Assembly: GCF_900188485.1 (NCBI RefSeq)
Contig: NZ_FZPH01000007.1
Location: forward strand, 248,001-312,000
Direction of reading: 5' to 3'
From: Asanoa hainanensis
GTDB lineage: Bacteria; Actinomycetota; Actinomycetes; Mycobacteriales; Micromonosporaceae
DNA length: 64,000 bases
Shown here: positions 17,301 to 25,900 of the stretch, one piece after another
How the letters are laid out: each line of letters begins with the position of its first letter
How positions within the stretch are numbered: position 1 is the first letter of the stretch
The notes under the pieces: model-generated
Databases searched by the model: none
What the model was told of the DNA's origin: nothing
Seen by the model: only the letters and a program-made list of their open reading frames with translations
Made by a program: the position numbers and the translations under genes

Positions 17301-17481
17301 TCAGGTCGCCGGTGTCGGGGGTGGCGGTGCTGCTCTGCACCTGCCATTGCCCGGCGAGGTCCACTGTCGACTCGACACCGGCGGGAGAGGCGCTGCTGGG
17401 GGTGGCGGGGACGGATGCGAGAAGCGAGCTGACCAGGAGTACGGGTAGGGCCGCTGCGACGTTTCTGAATCTGCGGTTCAT
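14362..17481 (-). CDS. Secreted glycoside hydrolase family 2, exo-beta-D-glucosaminidase-like
   Basis: A 1,039-residue secreted enzyme. The start at 17481 has GGAGG 9 nt upstream and begins a clear signal peptide (basic MNRRFR, then AAALPVLLVSSLLASV, cleavage near SSA-SPA). The GH2 order follows: jelly-roll sugar-binding domain (FRTEF, DLWVNG), immunoglobulin-like domain, then the TIM barrel. The barrel carries the exo-beta-glucosaminidase pattern MGLNGLRLEGDDQPDDFYEQ, an acid candidate D494 (SWSDNVP) and nucleophile candidate E579 (FQTESSPG). Ig-like domains follow. The closest family I know is the exochitosanase CsxA of Amycolatopsis, which releases glucosamine from the non-reducing end of chitosan. 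It lies 88 bp downstream of the ROK kinase of a sugar transport operon. A cysteine pair (FLCCNYWEE) matches CsxA relatives. Other beta-linked substrates cannot be excluded. Confidence 0.88.
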   Translation of the reverse strand: MNRRFRNVAAALPVLLVSSLLASVPATPSSASPAGVESTVDLAGQWQVQSSTATPDTGDLISRRAYSPRGWLSVRTNDAHAVGSVVAAQLQNIPPDDQCGANNIFYSQNLTTCQGPQPDAHGAPNDQYNHPWWFRTEFSAHPRPGGDRNVVLEVRGIMGQADLWVNGVQLATKDVIQGSEPEYTFDITDLVKGNSPNALAFQIYPNVPGEMLTQDFNDWTQAARDQNTGIKYPVRLHVSDTFRLDDAHVVQANAADLSSSDLTVKGTVTNTSRKSRTATVNATITDPRGKHPINLRKTITLGAGESRAVVFDPGTDSALHVRHPQVWWPYQMGDQPLYTLAMNVSRDRQVSDSDSQTFGIRTITSWLSSPGSQAYDGSRWFAVNGKPFVFRGGGMMDQDMFLRYSRENIADQVQLIKSMGLNGLRLEGDDQPDDFYEQMDRAGLLIYGGFLCCNYWEEGSRWTAKDEETNYRTAVALGRQQRSHPSVVFYSWSDNVPSASQEAGVLRGFAETDFSVPVMASAEYKSTPTLGPSGMKEGPYNWFPPSYAYSSNCKGRTGNDPCTSGEFVNRGGAWAFQTESSPGSTIPTKDSLDRFMTPADQTALVTSPNLAQFNSGRGEQSSGTSYSSFQHVGVLATAICQRYGTWTATPVTCPTNPPGATGLYSDNPSVDDFVRKAQAINYETVRAQFEAYLDHSTRTDSPSTGLVYWMMNKPMPSLLWNLYGYDFDQAGTFFGAKKANESLHVYYAHPAPEADPGNRTIGVSNLTGQTQSGLSVTARTYDMRGTVLTTQSASGITMPSQGVMNQLLTVPNPTLPDVDGKPQRTYFLELLLKRGGHVVDRNVYWLSTVNDVPTYTGSAYPNLATYGDLRNLQSPSSDPANGLLPSTTIRATAVTHRQAGLSDGQDTATDVTLTNTSGTVAFMVRVDVHRGHGSSPGPGDSQVRPASYSDNYVTLWPGQSQTISQTYAASELGRQDPVVTVSGFNVPTMNISGDCHCVARVGAENFGTANGYADAGNATPGVANTPETMASLKARVTVS

Positions 17482-17569
17482 GGGGGGTTGCCTCCTCGGC
17501 ACAATCAACGCATTTCGGAACCGACGGACCGTGCTCCCTCCTCTCCGGGCCCTCGCAGGCCCGCGGTGA

Positions 17570-18439
17570 TCAAACGGCTTCGACGGCCAGGGCCAGTGCG
17601 CCCAGCAGGGGTGCGTCGTCGATGAAGGTGGCCGGCACCAGCTCCGGCGGGAACGGGACCGCCCGGGGGAGCAGGGCGGCGACGCGGGGCAGGATGCGCT
17701 CGGCGGCGCCCATCATCCCGCCGCCGATCACCACCCGCGCCGGGTCGAGGGTGATGCACAGGTTGGCCACGGCCTGCGCCAGCGTCCGCAGCGCGCTGTC
17801 GATGAGCGCGTCCACCCGCGGGTCGCCGGCGATGGTGAACAGCTCCGCGGCGGCCACCGGGCGGCCCACCAGCGCGGAACCCTGGCTGGCCAGCGCGCTG
17901 CCGGACACCAGCTCCTCCAGCGGCGCGTCACCGTCGGCGTAGCAGCCGTCGCGGGCGGGGTCGAGCAGGTAGCCGATCTCGCCGGCGGCGCCGTGCGCGC
18001 CGCGCACCACCCGGCCGTCGACCACCAGCGCCGCCGCCAGTCCCGTGCCCAGGTTGAGGTAGACACCGACGTCCACGCCGCGCAGCGCACCCCAGCGCAG
18101 CTCGGCCGCCGCGGCGGCGTTGACGTCGTTGTCGATGACGACCGGGGTGTCGCCGTACTCGTCGCGCAGCAGCCGGGGCAGCTCCATGCCCTCCCAGCCG
18201 GGCACGTTGGGCGCAAGCCGGATCCGGTCGTCGCGGACGACGCCTATGGTGGACACACCGACGGCGAGCGGTGCGGCGGCCAGCCCCCGAGCTGCCTGCA
18301 ACGACCGCCGCACCACCTCCTCCGCGCTCCCGGTCGTCGGGATCCTCAGCCGGTCCGAGGAGACCACGGGCGACCATCCTGGATCCGCCGTGGCCAGCGC
18401 GACCTTCGTGCCGCCGAAGTCGATGCCGAGAACCTTCAC
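17570..18439 (-). CDS. ROK family sugar kinase
   Basis: A 289-residue cytoplasmic kinase of the ROK family. It has the phosphate-binding N-terminus (LGIDFGGTKVALA), the catalytic aspartate segment (VVIDNDVNAAAAAE), the second glycine motif (LNLGTGLAAALVVDG), the GAHGAAGEIGYL loop and a C-terminal adenosine motif (VVIGGGMMG). The CxCGxxGC zinc cluster of many ROK proteins is missing; only one cysteine (DGCYADG) lies at that place. A GTG start overlaps the permease stop by 4 bp (GTGA), so it is translated with the transporter. It probably phosphorylates the sugar imported by that transporter; glucosamine or another hexose is inferred from the GH2 neighbour. Confidence 0.88.
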   Translation of the reverse strand: MKVLGIDFGGTKVALATADPGWSPVVSSDRLRIPTTGSAEEVVRRSLQAARGLAAAPLAVGVSTIGVVRDDRIRLAPNVPGWEGMELPRLLRDEYGDTPVVIDNDVNAAAAAELRWGALRGVDVGVYLNLGTGLAAALVVDGRVVRGAHGAAGEIGYLLDPARDGCYADGDAPLEELVSGSALASQGSALVGRPVAAAELFTIAGDPRVDALIDSALRTLAQAVANLCITLDPARVVIGGGMMGAAERILPRVAALLPRAVPFPPELVPATFIDDAPLLGALALAVEAV

Positions 18440-19620
18440 TGCTCACTGCCCCGACGCGACAGCGAGTCGATGGCCACGGCGGCCGCCAGCACGACGGCGG
18501 TGACCATGAAGCGGATCGACGAGTCCACATTGAGCAGCAGCATCCCGTTGGTGATCGACTGGATCACCAGGATGCCGAGCAGGGCCGCGTACGGACGGCC
18601 CCGGCCGCCGAACAGCGACACCCCGCCGATGACCGCGGCGGCGATGGCCATCAGCAGGGTGTCGCTGCCCCCCGAGCTCTGGTTGACCGCGGCGAGTCGG
18701 CTGGCCGCGAGCAGACCGCCGAACGCGGCCAGGGTCGAGGCCAGCACGAACGCGACGATCCGCAGCCGGGTGACCGGGATGCCGGCGCGCCGCGCCGCCT
18801 CAGCGTTGCCGCCGATCGCGTAGATCCATTGCCCGAACACGGTGTTGCGCAGCACCAGGTCGAGGGCCACGACCAGGGTGCCGAAGATGACCAGCAGCAG
18901 GGGTACGCCGCGGTCGGCACTGAGCACGAGCACGGCGGCGCCGAGCAGCACCGCGAGCCCGGCCACGCGCAGGACCGTCCGGCTCAACGCGGGCAGGGGC
19001 AGGTCGGCGCGGCGGCGCCACCGCCGGTTGAGCACGGCGCTGGTCGCCACGGCGCCGACGATGAGCACCACGATCAGCCAGCTCGCCCAGGGCGGCAGCC
19101 AGGTGTCGCTGAGCTTGGCGATCGCCCCGTCGAACGGCAGGTTGATGGTGCCGCCGCGGCCCAGGACGTACAGCAGCAGTCCCTGCCAGCCGATCAGGCC
19201 GGCGAGGGTCACCACGAACGACGGCATGCGCAGCTGCGTGAACATCAGCCCGTGCACGAGGCCGATGACCGCGCCCAGGGCGAGGGCGACGACGACGGCG
19301 AGCAGGGCGGACTGGCCGTGCCGGACGTGCACGATGGCCAGGACCGCCGCGCACAGCCCGCTGACCGACCCGGCGGACAGGTCGATCTCGCCGAGCAGGA
19401 GCACCATGATGATGCCCAGCGAGATGGTCCCGGTCGCGGCGAGCTGCAGGGCGAGGTTGGAGAGGTTCTCGGCGGACAGGAACTGCTCGTTGAGCGAGCC
19501 GAACACGATCGCGATGACGACCAGCCCGCCCACGACCGGCCAGCTGCCGACGCCGCCGGGCCGCGCGGGCCCGTCCGTCGTGCGGCCCGGCCAACGGATC
19601 GCTTTGGTCAACGTGGTCAC
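18436..19620 (-). CDS. CUT2-type sugar ABC transporter permease (XylH/RbsC-like)
   Basis: A 394-residue inner-membrane permease of the BPD_transp_2 type. It has roughly 10-12 hydrophobic segments. The family landmarks are GEIDLSAGSVSGLCAA (the conserved DLS-G-S loop), LRMPSFVVTLAG, YAIGGNAEAARRAGIPV (the EAA-like cytoplasmic loop contacting the ATPase) and GGVSLFGGRG. It is longer than RbsC (about 320), as XylH-type permeases are, with an extra segment containing a basic loop (LNRRWRRRADL). The GTG at 19620 overlaps the ATPase stop (GTGA). It forms a transporter with the two upstream genes. Confidence 0.9.
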   Translation of the reverse strand: MTTLTKAIRWPGRTTDGPARPGGVGSWPVVGGLVVIAIVFGSLNEQFLSAENLSNLALQLAATGTISLGIIMVLLLGEIDLSAGSVSGLCAAVLAIVHVRHGQSALLAVVVALALGAVIGLVHGLMFTQLRMPSFVVTLAGLIGWQGLLLYVLGRGGTINLPFDGAIAKLSDTWLPPWASWLIVVLIVGAVATSAVLNRRWRRRADLPLPALSRTVLRVAGLAVLLGAAVLVLSADRGVPLLLVIFGTLVVALDLVLRNTVFGQWIYAIGGNAEAARRAGIPVTRLRIVAFVLASTLAAFGGLLAASRLAAVNQSSGGSDTLLMAIAAAVIGGVSLFGGRGRPYAALLGILVIQSITNGMLLLNVDSSIRFMVTAVVLAAAVAIDSLSRRGSEQ

Positions 19621-20336
19621 GCGGCGGCTCCGGTGATCGCGGCCACGATGGCCTCCGGGCTGGTCTCGGCGGTGCGGAACTCGCCGGCGTTGCGGCCGAG
19701 CCGCAGCACGACCGTGCGGTCGCTCACGGCGCGGACGTCGGCGAGGTTGTGGGAGATGACGAGGACGGCCAGGCCGCGGTCGCGCAGGCGCCGGATCAGG
19801 TCCAGCACCTGCGCGGTCTGCTCGACCCCGAGCGCGGCGGTGGGCTCGTCGAGGATGACCAGCCACGGCTCGCCCACCAGCGCGCGGGCGATGGCGACGG
19901 ACTGCCGCTGGCCGCCGGAGAGCATCGCCACCGGCACGGCGATGTCCTGGATCCGGACGTCCAGCGAGGACAGTAGTGTCCGCGCCGACCGTTCCATCTC
20001 GATCTTGCGGAGCAGCGACCAGCGGCGCCGTTCCGAGCCGAGGAACAGGTTGCCGATCACGTTGAGGTTCTCGCACAGCGCGAGGTCCTGGTAGACCGTG
20101 GAGATGCCGAGGCTCCTGGCCTGGTGCGGGTTGTTGATCTGCACGGGCACCCCGTCGCGTTCGAGCTGTCCCTCGTCCGCGGTCACCGCGCCGGAGATCA
20201 CCTTGATCAGGGTGGACTTGCCGGCGCCGTTGTCGCCGACCAGCGCGACGACCTCGCCCGCGCTCAGGTCCAGGTCGACCGCGTCGAGCGCCCGCACCGC
20301 ACCGAACCGTTTTGACACGCCTCGCGCCGCGAACAT
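19617..20336 (-). CDS. Sugar ABC transporter ATP-binding protein (single-domain CUT2 type)
   Basis: A 239-residue ABC ATPase: Walker A GDNGAGKST, Q-loop in STVYQDLAL, signature LSGGQRQ, Walker B LVILDEPTA and the H-loop ISHN. CUT2 ATPases such as RbsA and XylG usually carry two fused ATPase domains of about 500 residues. This one is a single domain, so it is expected to act as a homodimer, as in FrcA-like systems. Its ATG directly abuts the stop of the substrate-binding gene, with no gap. Confidence 0.9.
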   Translation of the reverse strand: MFAARGVSKRFGAVRALDAVDLDLSAGEVVALVGDNGAGKSTLIKVISGAVTADEGQLERDGVPVQINNPHQARSLGISTVYQDLALCENLNVIGNLFLGSERRRWSLLRKIEMERSARTLLSSLDVRIQDIAVPVAMLSGGQRQSVAIARALVGEPWLVILDEPTAALGVEQTAQVLDLIRRLRDRGLAVLVISHNLADVRAVSDRTVVLRLGRNAGEFRTAETSPEAIVAAITGAAA

Positions 20337-21434
20337 CTACTGGATTCCCGCCTTGGCGCAGGCGGCGGCGACGGCGCCCGTACAGATCTCGCTGGCCTTG
20401 TAGAACCCGTCCTTCACGATCGTGTCCTTGATCTTGTCAGCGGTCACCGCGATCGGGTCCAGCAGGAACGACGGGATGTCGGCCGCCCCGTTGTTGACCT
20501 TGGTGGTGGCCGCGGCCTGCTCGCCCTTGGCCAGTCCGACCGCCAGCTCGGCGGACTTCTCGGCCTCGCTGCGGATGTCCAGGTAGATGGTCATGTACTG
20601 CTCGCCGGTCAGGATCCGCTGCACGGCGGCCAGCTCGGCGTCCTGCCCGGTGATCGGCGGCAGGGTGGTGTAGCCGGCCCGCTTCATCGCGGCGATCGCG
20701 CCGCCGGCCATGCCGTCGTTGGCCGAGAGCACGCCGACGATGTTGTCCCGGCCGAGGGCCGTGATCGCCTGCTCCATCTGCTGCTGCGCCTTGTCCGGGC
20801 TCCAGTCCGGGGTGTCGAACTCGCGTCCGATCTGGACCTTGCCGTCGAGGATGTTGTGGGCGCCGGTCTTGTAGTCCGCCGAGCTCGGGTCCGTCGGCGC
20901 ACCGTTGATCATCACGATCTTGCCCTTGTCGGCGGTGCCCTTGGCGGTCAGGGCGTCCAGCAGCGCCTGCCCCTGCGCCTCGCCGACCCGCACGTTGTTG
21001 AAGGACACGTAGTAGTCGTAGGAGATGTCGGAGATCAGCCGGTCGTACGCGATGACCGGCACCCGCTTCTGCTTGGCCTGGTTGACCAGGGAGGCGGCGG
21101 CCTTGGCGTCGACGGCGTCGAGCACCAGCACGTCGACGCCCTGGGCGAGCGCGGCCTCGACCTGCTGCTGCTGCTTGCCGGCGTCCTGGTCGGCGTTGTT
21201 GTAGAGCAGCTTGCACGTCGGGCACAGCGCCTTGACCTTGGCCTCGAACAGCGGCCGGTCGAACGCCTCGTAGCGGGTGGTCTTGGACTCGGGCAGGAAC
21301 AGCCCGATCGTCGGTGCGTCTTCGGCTTTGGTGCCCGAGTCGGAGCCGGAGTCCGACCCGCTGCCGCAGCCCGCGGTCGTCAGCGCGGTCACCAGCGCGG
21401 TCGTCAATAGGACACGGAACAACGTGGGTCTCAT
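20337..21434 (-). CDS. Sugar-binding lipoprotein of ABC transporter (XylF-like)
   Basis: A 365-residue periplasmic-binding-type lipoprotein. The signal ends in a lipobox (LTTAGC) with the lipidated cysteine near residue 23, followed by a serine/glycine/aspartate linker. The mature domain has the type-I fold pattern: IGLFLPESKTTRYEAFDRP, QGVDVLVLDAVDAKAAASLV, VPVIAYDRLI, and NDGMAGGAIAAMKRAGY, which closely resemble XylF-type xylose-binding proteins. It is the first gene of the SBP-ATPase-permease-kinase-GH2 series and therefore the one nearest the operator. An AGAGG ribosome site precedes the ATG. The ligand is inferred to be a monosaccharide. Confidence 0.9.
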   Translation of the reverse strand: MRPTLFRVLLTTALVTALTTAGCGSGSDSGSDSGTKAEDAPTIGLFLPESKTTRYEAFDRPLFEAKVKALCPTCKLLYNNADQDAGKQQQQVEAALAQGVDVLVLDAVDAKAAASLVNQAKQKRVPVIAYDRLISDISYDYYVSFNNVRVGEAQGQALLDALTAKGTADKGKIVMINGAPTDPSSADYKTGAHNILDGKVQIGREFDTPDWSPDKAQQQMEQAITALGRDNIVGVLSANDGMAGGAIAAMKRAGYTTLPPITGQDAELAAVQRILTGEQYMTIYLDIRSEAEKSAELAVGLAKGEQAAATTKVNNGAADIPSFLLDPIAVTADKIKDTIVKDGFYKASEICTGAVAAACAKAGIQ

Positions 21435-21493
21435 GGCGTACCTCTCGTCGGAGGTTCAGGCCAGCAGGATGCGCCCCGCCCGACACATTTGGC

Positions 21494-21530
21494 AAGGTCC
21501 CTAACGAAATTTGTATTGGACCTTTACGAA
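21494..21530. promoter_or_regulatory. Candidate ROK-repressor operator between divergent sugar genes
   Basis: In the 117-bp divergent gap, AAGGTCC (21494-21500) and GGACCTT (21518-21524) form an inverted repeat with a 17-bp spacer. Two direct copies of GGWCCYTWACGAA (21496-21508 and 21518-21530) are offset by 22 bp, about two helical turns. The region is unusually AT-rich (CGAAATTTGTATT). This fits a double operator for the adjacent ROK regulator. Confidence 0.55.
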
Positions 21531-21551
21531 CGCGTGTGAGACCGTGAGCCG

Positions 21552-22757
21552 ATGCCGACCGACCACCAGACCGCGAGCACGACCAGCATGTTGCGGGTCA
21601 TGAACGAGCGGGCGGTGTTCGGCGAGATCTTCCGGCTCGGCCCGGTCTCGCGGCCTGAGCTCGCCCAGGCCACCGGCCTGTCCAAGCCGACCATCTCGGT
21701 CGCCCTGGCCAACCTCGGCCGCGCCGGCCTCGTCCGCGAGGTCGGCCTGCGCGCCGGACCCGCTGGCCGGTCCGCGCTGCTCTACGAGGTCCGCCCGGAG
21801 GCCGGCTGGGTGCTCGCCGTCGATATCGGACGGTCCTTCGTGCGGCTCGTCCTGGCCGACCTGGCGGGCACGATCGCCGCCCGCGTCGACGACCCGTCCG
21901 GCAGCCGCAACCCGGCGGACCTGCTCGCCCAGCTGACGGGGCTGGCCGACGATCTGACCGCGCGGGTCGGGATCGGGCGCGCCGACGTCACCCTGACCGT
22001 CTTCGGCACCCCCGGCATCCACGACAAGGACACCGGCGCGCTGCACCTCGCGCCCAACCTGCCCGGCTGGTCGCTGCCGGGCGCCGTCGACCGGCTCTCG
22101 GCGGTGTCCCCGTCGCCGTACCTCGTGGAGAACGACACCGACCTGGCCGCGGTCGGCGAGGCGACCTACGGCCTGGGCCGGGACGTCGCGCACTTCGCCT
22201 ACGTGTCGATCGGCACCGGCACCGGCATGGGCATCGTGATCGACGGCAAGCTCTACCGCGGCGCCCGGGGCTGCGCCGGCGAGATCTCCTACCTCCCGAT
22301 CGGCGAGGGCGACCCGCTGCAGGACGACCCGGCCGCCGCCCGTCGGGGGATGTTCGAGACGGTGGCCTCCGCCGACGGCATCGTCGCGGCGGCCCGGCGG
22401 CTGGGCTGGGCGGGGGCGACCAGCGCCAAGGAGGTCTTCGACGCCGCCCGGGCCGGCGAGCCGCTCGCCCGCCGCGCGGTGGAGGTCGAGGTCAACCACG
22501 TCGCGCACGCGCTGGCGGCGGTGACCGCGGTGCTCGACCTGGAGCTCATCGTGCTCGGCGGCGGCGTCGGGGTGCAGGGCGGCGACCTGCTGCTCGGCCC
22601 GGTCCAGGAGCGCCTGCCCCACCTGGTGGCGCTGGCGCCCCCGCGGATCGAGGTCTCGACGCTCGGCGCCGACGCCGTGCTCATGGGCGCGGTCGCCGTC
22701 GGCCTCACCGAGGCACGCGACCTGGTTCTCGCCCGAACCGTCGCGGCCACGCCCTAA
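21552..22757 (+). CDS. ROK family transcriptional repressor (NagC/XylR-like)
   Basis: A 401-residue regulator. An N-terminal winged helix (residues ~20-75: LGPVSRPELAQATGLSKPTI, then LANLGRAGLVREVG) is fused to a ROK sugar-binding domain. That domain has VLAVDIGRSFVRLVLADL, VENDTDLAAVGEATYG, SIGTGTGMGIVIDGKLYRGA, CAGEISYLPIGEG and LIVLGGGVG. The kinase-like fold senses the sugar or its phosphate. The CxCGxxGC zinc cluster is not visible. It is transcribed away from the sugar operon and probably represses both directions through the repeats at 21494-21530. Only a weak ribosome site precedes the ATG. Confidence 0.88.
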   Translation: MPTDHQTASTTSMLRVMNERAVFGEIFRLGPVSRPELAQATGLSKPTISVALANLGRAGLVREVGLRAGPAGRSALLYEVRPEAGWVLAVDIGRSFVRLVLADLAGTIAARVDDPSGSRNPADLLAQLTGLADDLTARVGIGRADVTLTVFGTPGIHDKDTGALHLAPNLPGWSLPGAVDRLSAVSPSPYLVENDTDLAAVGEATYGLGRDVAHFAYVSIGTGTGMGIVIDGKLYRGARGCAGEISYLPIGEGDPLQDDPAAARRGMFETVASADGIVAAARRLGWAGATSAKEVFDAARAGEPLARRAVEVEVNHVAHALAAVTAVLDLELIVLGGGVGVQGGDLLLGPVQERLPHLVALAPPRIEVSTLGADAVLMGAVAVGLTEARDLVLARTVAATP

Positions 22758-22761
22758 GAAC

Positions 22762-22795
22762 GAGAAGGCCCCAGCGCCTGGCTGGTGGCCTTCTC
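22762..22795. terminator. Hairpin terminator after the ROK regulator gene
   Basis: GAGAAGGCC (22762-22770) pairs with GGCCTTCTC (22787-22795). An inner CCAG/CTGG extends the stem with a single bulged T. It lies 5 bp after the ROK stop and also downstream of the convergent TcA gene, so it may serve both strands. Confidence 0.7.
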
Positions 22796-22923
22796 CAGAA
22801 TCCGACAGTCGTTTTACGTCGAAGCGATTTCTCTTACGAGCCATTTCAACACGGAATACCACGACCTTAAGTGCTGCCGGTCCGATCAGCGTACGCCCGG
22901 GCGGCCGCCGCCACCTGTCACGT

Positions 22924-25900
22924 TCAGGACACCCCGAACGCCACCACCAGGTACGCGTGCCGCACGTCCGCGGCGACCAGTTCCGTCCACGGTGCTGAGT
23001 CGTCGCGCTTGAACTGCAGCGTCCACTCGCCGACCAGCGGCGGGCGGGGCTGGGCGGTGACGTCCAGGTGCGCGTGCGGCAGGTCGCCGTACGCCGCCTC
23101 GCGGGCGGCCGGCGCGTCCGCCGATGGCGCCGCGCCGGGCAGGTCGACCCGGGTGTCGAAGGCGCCGTCGTACGGAGTGTCGATCACGAGGTCGACACCG
23201 GTGACGCGCAGCGTCGTCGTGGCCGACCGCACCTGTGCCCAGAAGGGGAGCTGGTCGACCCGCACCGAGAAGGTCAGCGCCTGCTCGTCGCCCTCGTCGG
23301 GATGGAACAGCCGCGCCCACTCGGTGGCGAACTCCTCGTCGAGCACCAGCAACTGGATCCCGCGTCGCGGCAGCGCGGCGTCGGCGTTGGCCCGGGCGAG
23401 GTCGGCGAGCTCGACGCTGCCGGCGGTCGCCGTGTAGTCCAGCCGCAGCACGAGGTCGTCGACCGACGCCAGGCTGAACTGGTTGTTCTCCCGCGGCAGG
23501 CTGATCGACCACTCGCTGACCGCACCGGCACCCTCGAACGGCCGGTAGCGCTCGTCGGCGAACCGCAGGTCGAGCACCCCGGAGTCGTCGACGCCCTGGC
23601 TGGTGGCCACCGACGCGGTCAGCACGGGGTTGCGGGCGAAGCGCGTGTCGCCGGCCACCAGCGGATCGCCGTAGCCGCCGACGGTGGAGTCGGTGAGCCG
23701 CACGCCGTTGTTGGTCATCGACAGCGTGCAGTTGACCGACGTGTAGGGCCCGGTCACCGCCGAGACCGTGACCGCGACCGAGGTGAGCCGGCGCCGGATG
23801 TGGCCGGGGTGGTCGAGGTCGAAGAGCCACTCCGGCAGCGTGACGGTGCACGCGCCCGTGGTCGTCAGCGCCAGCAGGGCCAGTGGGTCGAACTGGGCCA
23901 GCGACACGTGCTTGGTGAGCTCGAACTCGCGCCGGTGCCGGTCGAGGTACGCGGCCTCCATCCGGCGCACGTCGTTGCCGAGCCGGTCGGCCGCCAGCAG
24001 CCCCTTCTTGAGGCTGTCCCAGTATCCGAACTGGACGAACGTGTCCGTGGTGGCGAGCTCGAACTGGAAGCTGCTCTCCGCGCGCCGGGCCATGTCGTAC
24101 GCGAGCTGGTAGCTCTGGAAGTACACGGTGGACAGTTGCTTGATGGCCCAGTCGTAGAGCTGCTGGTTGGTGTACCGGGCCGACAGGTACTCGTCGACGG
24201 CCTGCGCCTGGGTGATCGCCAGGTCGTGGTTCTCGAGCTCCTTCTCGGCCATCAGGTAGCGGATCCGCGCGGCCTCGATCTGCACGGTGAGCTGGTCGCG
24301 TTCGGCCTGCGCGATGTCCTTCTGGAAGGCGTTGGCGGCGTCCTGCCGGGTGAACGAGCCCTGCGCGTCGAGCATCATGCCGGCCTGGTGCAGGATCCCG
24401 GCCAGGCTGTCGAACATGCCGGCGAAGTTGTGGCTGGACTCGCCCACGTTCTTCCCGCCGTACTTCACCGTGACCTCCGGCGACCCGCCGAACCCGGAGA
24501 CGCCGACCTCGAACTCGGGCACGAGCGGCGCGACGCCGGACACGGCGGCCAGCACGGCCGCGACGGCCTGCGACACGATGCCCAGGCCGTGGCTGATCGC
24601 GCCGCTGATCTCCCACGCGTTCATCCGCGGGATCGACCCGTAGTAGGTGATCCGCTTGTCGACCGTGGCGATGCCCTTCTCCAGGGCCGCCCAGCTCTGC
24701 TGCGCCTCGTCTACCGCCTGCGCGCGGACCTGCCGCACCGCCTGCTGCAGGCTCACCTCCTGGGCCGAGCGCAGCATCGCCAGTCCCTCGGCGTCGTACC
24801 GTTCCAACAGCATGAGCATCCGGTCACCGAGCGCGCGCACGTCCACGCACAGCTCGACGGCCTTCGCCGCGAGCGTCCGGAACCGGTACTGGCTCAGCTC
24901 GACGCTGCTCGGGCTCAGCACGCTGGACAGGTCGACGCCGGCCGCGGCCGCCTTGACCAGGGCCGCCGGGTCGATCGGCGGCTCGAACAGCGGTAGCTGC
25001 CGCACGACGCCCTCGATGTTCATGCAGTGGCGCACCTTGAAGAGCCGGTCGGCCACGGTGTCCCAGTACCCGAGCAGGTCGGTGTTGGCCGGGATGCGGA
25101 AGTAGAGCAGGTCGAGCTGCGGTAGGGCCTCCGCGTCGGGACCGGCCGGGGTGACCGCCAGCGGCGGGCCGACGACGTTCTCCATCAGCACCTCGACCCG
25201 CTTGTTGCCGAACGGGTCCAGCGCGCCGTCGGCGACCAGCTCCCGGTAGGAGCGGTCGGCCCGCTCCGGCGCCGGCACCTTGACCGGTCGCTTGCCGAGC
25301 AGCTCCTGCGCCAGCACGTAGAGCAGTGTCGCCTCGTTGATCAGCTCCATGGTGTCGCCGCGGAAGAGCTGGTCGGCCCACGCGATCAGGTTGTCGAGGT
25401 ACGCCATCAGGACCGACTTCTGGTACGCGACGGGCCGCGTACGCGCGATCAGATGGGGTTGGAAGGGGTTGTTCTTCCACGCCCGCAGCTGGTCCAGGTT
25501 GGCGCCGATGTCGCCGAGCAGCTCCTCGATGCGCTGCGTGCGGTAGTCCTCGGCGTTCTGGTCGAAGAACGGCTTGGTGATCCAGTAGCGCTGCGGCGCG
25601 TCCACGGCCGTGGTGTTCGTCGGGTCGAAGATCCGGTGGAACCAGTCCATCGCCTCCTGGAAGCGCTGGTTCTGGCTCAGCTTCGTGGCGACCAGCATCG
25701 GCGCGTGGAAGAAGATCTCCCAGTTGTAGAGGGCGTACGCGCCGTATGGGCTGAAGTCGACGGTGTCGGCCGCGGCGGACTCGTCGACGGCGCTGCGGCT
25801 CGACGGCCCGTACGTCCCGGCGAACGCGAACGTGTTGACCGGGGGATAGCCGGCCGGAGCGGTCTGGATGAGCCGGTTGAGCAGCCCGTCGAGCCCGCCG

